Shown here: piece after piece, positions 14,954 to 21,758 of the stretch | Numbering within the stretch: the stretch's first letter is position 1 | Layout: each line of letters begins with the position of its first letter | Notes under the pieces: generated by a model | What the model was told of the DNA's origin: nothing | Databases searched by the model: none | Seen by the model: the letters and a program-made list of their open reading frames with translations, nothing else | From: Roseiarcus sp049514155 | GTDB taxonomy: Bacteria; Pseudomonadota; Alphaproteobacteria; Rhizobiales; Beijerinckiaceae | Direction: 5' to 3' | Length of the DNA stretch: 30,675 nt | Assembly: GCF_049514155.1 (NCBI RefSeq) | Contig: NZ_JBEKVH010000031.1 | Location: forward strand, 1 to 30,675 | Program-made: the position numbers and the translations under genes

Positions 14954-16123
14954 TCATTCGGCGGCGCGCATGAACTGAGACAGCGTCTCGGCGACGGACT
15001 CCTCGTGGAGGCGCGCCAGTTCGTCGCTCGAGATTGCGGTTTTGCTCTGCGCGGCGCGTCGGCGCACCCGCGCGACGAGAAGGGGCGCGGTTTCCTCCGC
15101 CAGGGCGACGCCGCGCTCGCGGAGCGCGTGGGCGAGCGACTTCGCGCCCGAGTGCTTGCCGACGACGAAGCGATCGCGCCGACCGAACAGCGCCGGATCG
15201 GGACCGCGATAGCTCTCGGGATCGGCGAGCAATCCGGCGACGTGAACGCCCGACTCGTGGGAAAAGACGTCGGCGCCGACGATCGCCTTGCCGGCCGGAA
15301 CGCAGCGCTGCGCCGCTTCGCCGACCATCGCGGCCAACTCGGACAATTGGGTGAGATCGACGCTGGTCGTCTCGCCGTATAGGCATTCCAGCGCCGCCGC
15401 GACCTCCTCGAGCGGCGCATTACCCGCGCGCTCGCCGAGGCCCCCGACCGTCACCGACAGGTGCGTCGCGCCGGCCCGCGCCGCGGCGAGACTGTTGGCG
15501 GTCGCCAGTCCATAGTCGTCGTGGCCATGAAACTCGATCGCCAGGTCGCTCGCCGCCACGACGCGCGCCACCAGCGCGTGGGTCGCGAACGGATCGAGCG
15601 CGCCGACCGTATCGGCGATCCGCAGGCGAAAGGCGCCAGCTTCCGCCGCCGCATCGGCGAGGCGCAATAGATGATCGACGTCGGCGCGCGAAGCGTCCTC
15701 GGCGCCGACCGCGACCTCGAATCCGGCGTCGAGCGCGAACGGAACCAGCTGGCGCACACGCGCCAGCGCCTCGTCGCGGGTGACGCCGAGCTTGGCGTTG
15801 AGCAACCGATCGGAAGCCGGGATCGAGAGATTGACGGCGCCGACGCCGGCGCGAAGCGCGGCGGCGATGTCCGCCTTGGTCATGCGGCACCACGCCAGAA
15901 CCCTGACGCCGAGTTCGAGCCCGGATATGGCGCGAAGCGCCTCGATCTCTTCGTCGCCCATCGCCGGGGTGCCGGCTTCGAGTTCAGGAAGGCCCGCCGC
16001 AGCGAGCGCTTCGGCGATGGCGATCTTCTCGGCGAGGGTGAAGGCGACGCCGGGCGTCTGTTCGCCATCGCGCAAGGTTGTGTCGTTGAGCGCGATTCGT
16101 CGCGTCGGCGCGCGCTCAAGCAT
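14954..16123 (-). CDS. nifV: Homocitrate synthase NifV
   Basis: A 389-residue DRE-TIM metallolyase that condenses acetyl-CoA and 2-oxoglutarate to R-homocitrate, the organic ligand of FeMo-cofactor. Seen: LNDTTLRDGEQTPGVAF (residues about 12-28) with the catalytic Arg and metal Asp, NLSIPASDRLL typical of NifV, the metal-binding FHGHDDYGLATANSLAA, VGGLGERAGNAPLEEV and the C-terminal part FSHESGVHVAGLL. Starts 8 nt inside the end of nifS, so translation is coupled. Full length. Confidence 0.95.
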   Translation of the reverse strand: MLERAPTRRIALNDTTLRDGEQTPGVAFTLAEKIAIAEALAAAGLPELEAGTPAMGDEEIEALRAISGLELGVRVLAWCRMTKADIAAALRAGVGAVNLSIPASDRLLNAKLGVTRDEALARVRQLVPFALDAGFEVAVGAEDASRADVDHLLRLADAAAEAGAFRLRIADTVGALDPFATHALVARVVAASDLAIEFHGHDDYGLATANSLAAARAGATHLSVTVGGLGERAGNAPLEEVAAALECLYGETTSVDLTQLSELAAMVGEAAQRCVPAGKAIVGADVFSHESGVHVAGLLADPESYRGPDPALFGRRDRFVVGKHSGAKSLAHALRERGVALAEETAPLLVARVRRRAAQSKTAISSDELARLHEESVAETLSQFMRAAE

Positions 16124-17315
16124 AGGCCGGCTCGGCGGAACGCGAGGCGACAGCGGTTTCCGGCGCGTGCGAACGGGCTCGCAACCGCTCGACGATCAAA
16201 GGCAGCGTCTCGATCACCCGGTCGATGTCGTCGTCGTCGTTGTCGCGCGACAGCGAAAAGCGCGTCGCGCCAGCGGCGACGGCGGCGAGGACGGACATCG
16301 CGCGCACGACGTGCGAGGGAGCTGGCGAGCCGGCGGAGCAGGCGGCCCCGGAAGAGGCGGCGACCCCGACGCGGTTGAGCAGCAGCACGATCGCGTCCGC
16401 CTCGGCGCCCTCGCAGACGATCGCACTGGTGTTGGGCAGCCGGCGCTCGACGTCGCCAAGAACGAACGAACCTTGGATTTGCCCCAGCAGACTCGCCTCC
16501 AGCCGGTCGCGCAGCGCGCGCATGCGCGCCGCATCGCCACGCAGCCGCGACGTCGCCATTTCGGCCGCCTTGCCCAGGCCGACAATGCCCGGCGTATTCT
16601 CGGTGCCGCCGCGCCGGCCACGTTCCTGGTTGCCGCCCAGCATCAGCGAGCGAAACGGCGCGCCGCGCCGCACGTAGAGCGCGCCGACGCCCTTGGGTCC
16701 GTGCAGCTTGTGGGCGGAAAGCGAAAGCATGTCGATTGCGGTGCCGCGCAGGGCGATGGGCAGGCGTCCGACCGCCTGGACGGCGTCGGTGTGGAAGAGC
16801 GCGCCGACCGCCTTGGCCTCCTCCGCCAGCTCCTCGACCGGGAAGACGACGCCGGTCTCGTTGTTCGCCCACATGATCGATGCGAGCGCGACCCTGCGCG
16901 AAAGCGCCGCGCGATAGCGCGCGCGGTCGAGCCCGCCGAGGGCGTCGACAGGAATGCGGTGAACCTTGACGTGGCGCGTGCGTTCGAGATGCGAACACAG
17001 CGCCAGAACCGCCGGATGCTCGACCGCGGAGACGACGATCTCGTTGCGCTCGTCGGTGGCCTCGAGCGCGCCGAGGATGGCGGTATTGTCGGCTTCCGTT
17101 CCGCCCGAAGTGAAGAGGATCTCTTCGCGGAACGCTGCGCCGAGCAGCGCGCGCACCCGTTCGCGCGCCTCTTTCAACGCCAGCCGGCTCGTCGCGCCGA
17201 AATCATGCACCGAAGACGGGTTGCCGAAATCCTCGGTGAGGCAGGGCAGCATCGCTGCGACGACCTCCGGGGCGACGCGGGTGGTGGCGTTGTTGTCGAG
17301 ATAAACGGCCCGCAT
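16116..17315 (-). CDS. nifS: Cysteine desulfurase NifS
   Basis: A 399-residue PLP enzyme that takes sulfur from cysteine for nitrogenase Fe-S clusters. Seen: N-terminal VYLDNNATTRVAPEV, the PLP region TSGGTEADNTAI and EHPAVL, the PLP lysine Lys203 in SAHKLHGPKGVG, and the persulfide cysteine Cys326 in SSGAACSAGSPAPSHVV, the short active-site loop of NifS-type desulfurases. ATG at 17315 follows AAGGAGG by 6 nt. A C-terminal tail (residues about 375-399) is Ala/Ser-rich and probably disordered. Confidence 0.95.
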   Translation of the reverse strand: MRAVYLDNNATTRVAPEVVAAMLPCLTEDFGNPSSVHDFGATSRLALKEARERVRALLGAAFREEILFTSGGTEADNTAILGALEATDERNEIVVSAVEHPAVLALCSHLERTRHVKVHRIPVDALGGLDRARYRAALSRRVALASIMWANNETGVVFPVEELAEEAKAVGALFHTDAVQAVGRLPIALRGTAIDMLSLSAHKLHGPKGVGALYVRRGAPFRSLMLGGNQERGRRGGTENTPGIVGLGKAAEMATSRLRGDAARMRALRDRLEASLLGQIQGSFVLGDVERRLPNTSAIVCEGAEADAIVLLLNRVGVAASSGAACSAGSPAPSHVVRAMSVLAAVAAGATRFSLSRDNDDDDIDRVIETLPLIVERLRARSHAPETAVASRSAEPAYA

Positions 17316-17329
17316 CGCGCGCCTCCTTG

Positions 17330-17731
17330 TCAGACGGGAACGACCTTGACTGGGAAACCCAACGCTTCGATCAGGCGCATGCGCACGCCGAGCACGGTCA
17401 TCGAGGCGAGCTGACAGCCGACGCAGGCGCCGGTGAGCCGCACCCTGACGACGTCGTCGACGACGTCGACGAGCTGACAGTCGCCGCCATCCGCCTTCAG
17501 GCGCGGCCGCAACGCGGCAAGCGCGCTTTCGATTGCGGCGATGCGCTCGGGAGCGTCGAGGCGTCGCGCCGGGCGCGGCGTAGGATTCGGAACGGGAGTT
17601 GGCGCTGTCCTTGCGACCGACGGTCGGCGGTCGAGGCCGACCAGCCGCACGCGTCGCGGGTTCAGGTCGGTGGCGACCGGCGCCTCGGCGACGCCGGCCT
17701 GCAAGGTTTCCGCTCGCCCACTATCCAACAT
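17330..17731 (-). CDS. nifU: Short NifU: Nfu-type Fe-S carrier domain only
   Basis: A 133-residue protein matching only the C-terminal third of classical NifU. Residues 1-60 are variable and Pro/Arg-rich; residues 61-133 form the Nfu domain with LRPRLKADGGDCQLVDV and the cluster-binding C103-x2-C106 (GACVGCQLASMT). The N-terminal IscU-like scaffold and the central [2Fe-2S] domain of Azotobacter-type NifU are absent, and no frame upstream encodes them. Short NifU proteins are known in some alphaproteobacterial nif clusters. It lies between iscA and nifS, so it probably carries clusters assembled by NifS with IscA or a housekeeping scaffold. GGAGA lies 7 nt before the ATG. Confidence 0.88.
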   Translation of the reverse strand: MLDSGRAETLQAGVAEAPVATDLNPRRVRLVGLDRRPSVARTAPTPVPNPTPRPARRLDAPERIAAIESALAALRPRLKADGGDCQLVDVVDDVVRVRLTGACVGCQLASMTVLGVRMRLIEALGFPVKVVPV

Positions 17732-17758
17732 GGAGCGTCTCCGATTCTCGGTTCAGGT

Positions 17759-18079
17759 TCAGGAGAAGGACTTGCCGCACGAACATTTGGAGGCGGCGTT
17801 AGGGTTGTCGAAGACGAAGCCGGAAGCTTCCAGGCCAGTGACGAAATCGACCGTCATGCCCGCGATATGCGGCTGGGACTCTTTGTCGATGAACAGCTTG
17901 ACGCCGCTCTGCTGGACGATCGCGTCGCCTTCGCGCGTCGCCGTCTCCAGCCCCATCATGTATTTCAGGCCGGCGCAGCCGCCCGCCTGCACCATGATGC
18001 GCAGGCCCTCCGCCGGCTGGGCCGAACGGGAAAGCGCGGTCTTGACCGCGGAAACGGCGCTATCCGTGAGCTGGATCAT
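17759..18079 (-). CDS. iscA: IscA/HesB-type iron-sulfur assembly protein
   Basis: A 106-residue A-type Fe-S carrier with the three conserved cysteines Cys35, Cys99 and Cys101 (GGCAGL and CSCGKSF). A-type proteins carry [4Fe-4S] or [2Fe-2S] clusters or iron to client proteins; the nif-linked copy (often called NifIscA) serves nitrogenase maturation. Start MIQLTDSAV is set by AGGAGG 6 nt upstream; the frame upstream of it covers the sigma-54 promoter and was rejected. First gene of the iscA-nifU-nifS-nifV-nifW operon. Confidence 0.93.
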   Translation of the reverse strand: MIQLTDSAVSAVKTALSRSAQPAEGLRIMVQAGGCAGLKYMMGLETATREGDAIVQQSGVKLFIDKESQPHIAGMTVDFVTGLEASGFVFDNPNAASKCSCGKSFS

Positions 18080-18116
18080 CAAAGGCCTCCTCGCGGGTCT
18101 GGCGGCAAATGGCCTT

Positions 18117-18132
18117 TGCATGGGCCGTGCCA
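18117..18132 (-). promoter_or_regulatory. Sigma-54 promoter of iscA-nifUSVW
   Basis: Reading the - strand from 18132: TGGCACG-GCCC-ATGCA. GG (18131-18130) and GC (18119-18118) are exactly 10 nt apart. Transcription should begin near 18106, about 27 nt before the iscA ATG. Confidence 0.82.
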
Positions 18133-18136
18133 AACG

Positions 18137-18149
18137 TACGCCTTTGATT
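18137..18149 (-). promoter_or_regulatory. Possible IHF site in the iscA promoter
   Basis: On the - strand AATCAA-AGGC-GTA differs at one base from the IHF consensus WATCAA-N4-TTR. It lies between the NifA site and the -24 element, where IHF bends DNA at nif promoters. Such matches also occur by chance. Confidence 0.4.
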
Positions 18150-18176
18150 ATGTGGTCTTTTGTTTATGTCACGGGA

Positions 18177-18192
18177 TGTCGCGAAGACGACA
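18177..18192. promoter_or_regulatory. NifA upstream activator sequence for iscA-nifUSVW
   Basis: TGT-CGCGAAGACG-ACA is an exact TGT-N10-ACA match in the gap between iscA and nifQ. It starts about 46 nt upstream of the -24 element, closer than at nifH and fixA but within the range seen for NifA sites. Confidence 0.6.
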
Positions 18193-18219
18193 ATGGCTTG
18201 GCTGCGCGCGACAATGTCG

Positions 18220-18837
18220 CTAGGGCGCCGCCGCCGCGCGACCGACCATCGCGAGTCGGCTCAAGCCGTCCTCGTCGCCGAAGCAGGAGGAGAAGTCGAC
18301 GCAGACCGAGCAGTGGGGTGCGGTGCAGAGGCTGAAGCCTTCGATTTCGCACAGGCGGCGATAGAAGAACTTCTTCCACCGCATGTTCTTGGTGTTGCCG
18401 GCGTGCAGCACGGGGAAATGGCGCGCCAGCAGTCGGTTCAATTCGCCGCGGTTGAACAGGCCCAGATCCTGCCAGAGATGATCTTCGCCCATCGCGCGTC
18501 GGGCGATGATCGAGGCGAGCCAGCCCGATTCCTCGCCGCGGCCGGCGCTGTGGCTCGTCAGCAAGTCGCGCAGCAGATCCTCCTCCATGGAGCGGATTGG
18601 ATCGGGCGCGTGTTCGAGGCGCAACGGCGTCGCGCCCAAGGGAAATCGCGCCGCGAACAGCGCCACCGCTTCGGCGCGCGTCAGGCCGAGACCCTCCGTC
18701 AGCGCGAGATCGGCCGCCGCCTGGTCGGCGAGCGCCGCCGAAAGGACGCAGGCGAAGACGTGATCGTCGAACGTTTCGCCTTCGTCGGCTTTTGCCGTCT
18801 GTGCGGCCCGTAGCGCCGCATAGCGTTGGTCGAACAT
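18220..18837 (-). CDS. nifQ: NifQ, molybdenum donor for FeMo-cofactor
   Basis: A 205-residue Fe-S protein that delivers molybdenum to the NifEN/NifH assembly machine. The signature C171-x4-C176-x2-C179-x5-C185 (CTAPHCSVC...C) is complete and preceded by the family stretch NTKNMRWKKFFYRRLCE. Other family segments: FPLGATPL, RSMEEDLLRDLL and MGEDHLWQDLGLFNR. ATG at 18837 has GGAGG 5 nt upstream; the upstream part of the open frame is antisense-like to the ferredoxin gene. Final gene of the nifHDKENX unit, 38 nt after the ferredoxin. Confidence 0.93.
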   Translation of the reverse strand: MFDQRYAALRAAQTAKADEGETFDDHVFACVLSAALADQAAADLALTEGLGLTRAEAVALFAARFPLGATPLRLEHAPDPIRSMEEDLLRDLLTSHSAGRGEESGWLASIIARRAMGEDHLWQDLGLFNRGELNRLLARHFPVLHAGNTKNMRWKKFFYRRLCEIEGFSLCTAPHCSVCVDFSSCFGDEDGLSRLAMVGRAAAAP

Positions 18838-18875
18838 CGCCGCCTCCGCTTTCTCGTCGCGCCGGATCAGCGCCG

Positions 18876-19190
18876 CTACGCGGCGATGCGGTCGGCGGCC
18901 AAATGGGTCTGGCAATCCTTGGGACAAACGCGCGCGCAGGCGGCGCAGCCGACGCAGGCGCCGGAATTGTCGACGATCATGATCTTGCGGTTCAGTTCGC
19001 CGTCGAAATCGTCGTCGTCGTCCTCGGTCACCTTGCCGAGCACCGTTCCGGAATCGTCGACGCCGTGCAGATGCATGACCTCGCGCGAGCAGACCTTGTA
19101 GCAGCGGCCGCAGCCGATGCACTTGGACGCGTCGATCGCGGTGAGATATTCCGGCGTCCAGGCCGAGCCGTCGCGCGTCAGATAGGCCAT
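18876..19190 (-). CDS. fdxB: Nif-specific 2[4Fe-4S] ferredoxin (FdxB/ferredoxin III type)
   Basis: A 104-residue bacterial ferredoxin with two [4Fe-4S] motifs far apart: C24-x2-C27-x2-C30-x3-C34 (CIGCGRCYKVC) and C79-x2-C82-x2-C85-x3-C89 (CVGCAACARVC), joined by an acidic loop EDDDDDFDGE. An extra Cys93 follows. This layout, with a long acidic middle loop, is the one seen in ferredoxins encoded after nifX. The ATG shares one base with the stop of the DUF683 gene. It may supply electrons to cofactor assembly or nitrogenase. Confidence 0.92.
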   Translation of the reverse strand: MAYLTRDGSAWTPEYLTAIDASKCIGCGRCYKVCSREVMHLHGVDDSGTVLGKVTEDDDDDFDGELNRKIMIVDNSGACVGCAACARVCPKDCQTHLAADRIAA

Positions 19191-19390
19191 CACGCCGCCT
19201 CCAGCGCTTTCAGGCGACCGCGCGCTGCTTCGAGGGCCGCGTAAGCATCTTGGGCCGCGCGCGCGACGTCCATGATCGTGGTCCAGTTGATCGGCAGATC
19301 CTCGGCGAGGTCGTGGAGATTCATCTTGGCGGCGATCGCTCTGGCCGAGAGTTTCTTGATTTCGCTCTTCAGCGCGTCGACGTCGGACAT
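19190..19390 (-). CDS. Small nif-associated DUF683 (CCE_0567-type) protein
   Basis: A 66-residue, largely helical protein (MSDVDALKSEIKKLSARAIA, ...MNLHDLAEDLPINW) of the DUF683 family that follows nifX-DUF269 in many diazotrophs. The conserved core is KMNLHDLAEDLP. One structurally known homologue is a two-helix oligomer; the biochemical role is not established. Heptad-like Leu/Ala spacing suggests a helical hairpin or coiled coil. AAGGA lies upstream of the ATG; the stop overlaps the ferredoxin start. Confidence 0.88.
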   Translation of the reverse strand: MSDVDALKSEIKKLSARAIAAKMNLHDLAEDLPINWTTIMDVARAAQDAYAALEAARGRLKALEAA

Positions 19391-19435
19391 GGGAATCCCT
19401 TCCTTGTGGGCCTTGAGCGGCGCGAATGCGTGGCG

Positions 19436-19897
19436 TCAGACATCCGCCACCGCGGGATAGGCGTCGATCCATTTCTTCGCATCGTCGACCAGCTTCTCCC
19501 CAGCCTCGGCGAGCTTGTCGAAACTCTCGAAGCCGAAGCGATGAACGTCGCGCAGGCTCTTGGAGATCACCACCAGCCGGCCGACGCTCAGGATCACGCG
19601 GCCGAAGCCCTCATGCGACATCTTCATCATCGGCGACGCCATGCGGCCGGTCGCGCGTTCGATGTCGAGGCCGACAGCGATGTAGAACTTCTCCACCCGC
19701 CCCAGCACGTCGGGATCGGGGTCGCCGATGATCGGGATCTGCCGCCGCTGCTCCTTGGTGACGATGAAATCGGCGAGGATTTCGGCGTCGGACTTTCGCT
19801 CCCAGACGCCGAATGTGTCTTCGGCGCGCACGACGCGCACGAGTGTCCTGACGAACGGCGCCGTGAGGTCGGCCGGCTTGTCTTCGATGTCCGCCAT
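19436..19897 (-). CDS. NifX-associated DUF269 protein
   Basis: A 153-residue member of the NifX-associated (DUF269) family. Seen: FVRTLVRVVRAEDTFGVWE, the core MASPMMKMSHEGFGRVIL typical of the family, and FGFESFDKLAEAGEKLV. It lies 6 nt after nifX, as in most nif clusters. A specific reaction is not known; co-occurrence suggests help in FeMo-cofactor synthesis or in electron flow with the following ferredoxin. Confidence 0.9.
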   Translation of the reverse strand: MADIEDKPADLTAPFVRTLVRVVRAEDTFGVWERKSDAEILADFIVTKEQRRQIPIIGDPDPDVLGRVEKFYIAVGLDIERATGRMASPMMKMSHEGFGRVILSVGRLVVISKSLRDVHRFGFESFDKLAEAGEKLVDDAKKWIDAYPAVADV

Positions 19898-19903
19898 CGC
19901 GTG

Positions 19904-20398
19904 TCAGTCCTCTTCGAAATCCGGTTTGGCTGGGCCGACGCCGGCGCTGGCGAGAACCTTGCGCAGCCACGGCGGCGGCGAGCCGGCGAGCATCGCGCGC
20001 GTGCGCTCGAGAACCTCGGGGATCGGCGACGCCTGTGGCGTCTTGATCGGATGAATGCGGGCGGCGACCACCTTGGCGGCGGACGGGCCGCCGATCGCCA
20101 GGCAGAACAGCAGATGGCAGCCGACCAGCGCCGCGACCTTGGGCGTGATGCGATCTTCGCCCTCGCCTTTGTGCGCGCCGGACTCGTCGGAATTGTCGTC
20201 GAAGGCGACCGCCTCGACGAAATCCCAGCCGTCCTTGGTCACGTCGTAGACGGCGAAGCGCGGCGCCGAGCCGAAATGGGCGTTGAGGCCTTTCATGTCG
20301 CGCGTGGCGATGGCGACGCGCACGACGCCCGGCGCCGGCGGGCCCCTCGCCGGCTCGTCCTCAATGCCGACCAATTGCAGACGCCGGACGGCGCTCAT
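19904..20398 (-). CDS. nifX: NifX, FeMo-cofactor precursor carrier
   Basis: A 164-residue protein with one NifX/NafY domain that holds NifB-co or the VK-cluster precursor between NifB and NifEN. Seen: VVRVAIATRDMKGLNAHFGSA at the domain start, FAVYDVTKDGW, KVAALVGCHLLFCLAIGGPSAA and a C-terminal helix (WLRKVLASAG). ATG at 20398 is chosen for AGGAG 7 nt upstream; it lies 38 nt inside the nifN 3' end. Longer starts would lie in the antisense-like frame of nifN. Confidence 0.92.
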   Translation of the reverse strand: MSAVRRLQLVGIEDEPARGPPAPGVVRVAIATRDMKGLNAHFGSAPRFAVYDVTKDGWDFVEAVAFDDNSDESGAHKGEGEDRITPKVAALVGCHLLFCLAIGGPSAAKVVAARIHPIKTPQASPIPEVLERTRAMLAGSPPPWLRKVLASAGVGPAKPDFEED

Positions 20399-21749
20399 GC
20401 TCGTTCTCCTGGTATCGAAATGGATCGAGAGACTCAGGCGTCGGCTCACAGCGCGCGCTCTCGAAGATGTTGGCGACTTCGAAGATGAGGTCGCGGGCGC
20501 CTTGATAGCCGACGCGCAGTTTGTGCTGACTGCCCAAGCGGTCGAAGACCGGGAAGCCGACGCGCAGCAGCGGAACGCCGAGGCGTTCGGCGGCCTGTCG
20601 GCCATGACTGTGGGTGACGAGCAGGTCGGCGCCCTCGGCGAGCGCCTCGAAGTCGCCGAGGTCGCCGACCTTGACCGTGTCGCAGGGGATGTGCTCGAGG
20701 ATTCTCGAACCCCCTGTCGTCGTCACCGCGGCGTGAATCTCGGCGCCCAAGCCGATGAAGAAGGTCGCCAACGCATAGAGAAGATCGGGCTCGGCGGCGA
20801 TGGCGATCCGCTTGCCCGAGAAGTGGAAGTGGCCGTCGAGCAGCGCGTCCTGCAACTGCGCGCGCCGCCGGCGGATCGACGCCGGGGCCGGCCGGCCCGA
20901 GAGTTCGCCGAGCAGCCGCACCAGGCGATCGACCGCCTTCAGACCGCTGAGCTGGCGAAACAGCGCGAATTCGACTCCGGTCATTTCTTGCAGCCGCGCG
21001 GCAGGCGCGCGCATATGCTCGCCGATCGCGATCGTCAGGCGCGCCTCGCCGAGCGTACGGATGTCTTCGATTGCCGTTCCGCCATAGGTGGTGGGAACCC
21101 AGCTTGCCGGCACCGTTCCGTCGAGCGAACCGGCGATGTCCGGCAGGATCACCGGCTCCAGGCCGAACGCTTCGACCATCGCGCGCAAGTGCTCGACGTC
21201 GGCGACGCTCAGATGCGCGCCCGGCAGCAGGTTGACGCGCTTCTCGTTGCGCCGCTGCGCCGGCCCGCGCCGCGCAATCGTCTCGATCATCGCCTTGACC
21301 GCTTTGCTCCAACCCTCCTCGATTGCGCCGTCGAAATCGGGCGTCTGGGCGAGCGCAATCTCGGTTCCCGCGAGATCGGCGGCGCGTCGCGATTTGATCG
21401 CAGCCAATTCGCCGGCGAAATCCTCGCCGCGCGTCTCGACCAGCGCCGTCGTGCAGACGCCGATCAGATTCGGCTTGGTGCGGGCCTTCAGATTGAGGAT
21501 CGCCTCTTCCAGATGATCGGCGCCGCCGAGGATGGTGGCGACTTCGTCCATCGCCGTCGTCTGGAGGGGAATCGTCTCCTTGAAGTGGCGCACGAACAGC
21601 ACCAGCGCGAACGAGGTGCAGCCCTGGCTGCCATGAAACAGCGGCACGGCGCCGGCGACGCCAAGAAAGGCGAAAGCGGCGCCGAGCGGCTGCGAGGATT
21701 TCAGCGGATTGACCGAGGCCGCCTTGGCGACCGGAAGGATCGACGCCAT
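20361..21749 (-). CDS. nifN: Nitrogenase cofactor biosynthesis protein NifN
   Basis: A 462-residue NifK paralogue forming the NifE2N2 scaffold on which the FeMo-cofactor precursor matures. Seen: VNPLKSSQPLGAAFAFLG (with no Cys at the position of NifK Cys70), FHGSQGCTSFALV, the segment GVCTTALVETRGEDF, and the C-terminal FPVFDRLGSQHKLRVGYQGA. Starts 9 nt after nifE. The last 12 codons overlap nifX in another frame and are hydrophilic; they may be dispensable. Confidence 0.93.
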   Translation of the reverse strand: MASILPVAKAASVNPLKSSQPLGAAFAFLGVAGAVPLFHGSQGCTSFALVLFVRHFKETIPLQTTAMDEVATILGGADHLEEAILNLKARTKPNLIGVCTTALVETRGEDFAGELAAIKSRRAADLAGTEIALAQTPDFDGAIEEGWSKAVKAMIETIARRGPAQRRNEKRVNLLPGAHLSVADVEHLRAMVEAFGLEPVILPDIAGSLDGTVPASWVPTTYGGTAIEDIRTLGEARLTIAIGEHMRAPAARLQEMTGVEFALFRQLSGLKAVDRLVRLLGELSGRPAPASIRRRRAQLQDALLDGHFHFSGKRIAIAAEPDLLYALATFFIGLGAEIHAAVTTTGGSRILEHIPCDTVKVGDLGDFEALAEGADLLVTHSHGRQAAERLGVPLLRVGFPVFDRLGSQHKLRVGYQGARDLIFEVANIFESARCEPTPESLDPFRYQENEHERRPASAIGRH

Positions 21750-21758
21750 CTCCGCCCC

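Noticed and set aside
15780..17414. 544-codon open frame antisense to nifV/nifS
   Set aside because: No recognisable motif; the opposite strand has full NifV and NifS with catalytic residues.
17449..17475. GAC/GTC-rich near-palindromic repeat inside the short nifU
   Set aside because: It encodes the in-frame VDVVDDVV strand of the Nfu domain; codon bias alone explains the repeat.
18000..20400. Vanadium or iron-only nitrogenase, or accessory delta-subunit gene
   Set aside because: NifD/NifK cluster ligands, nifE, nifN and nifQ show a molybdenum system; no vnfG/anfG-like frame exists.
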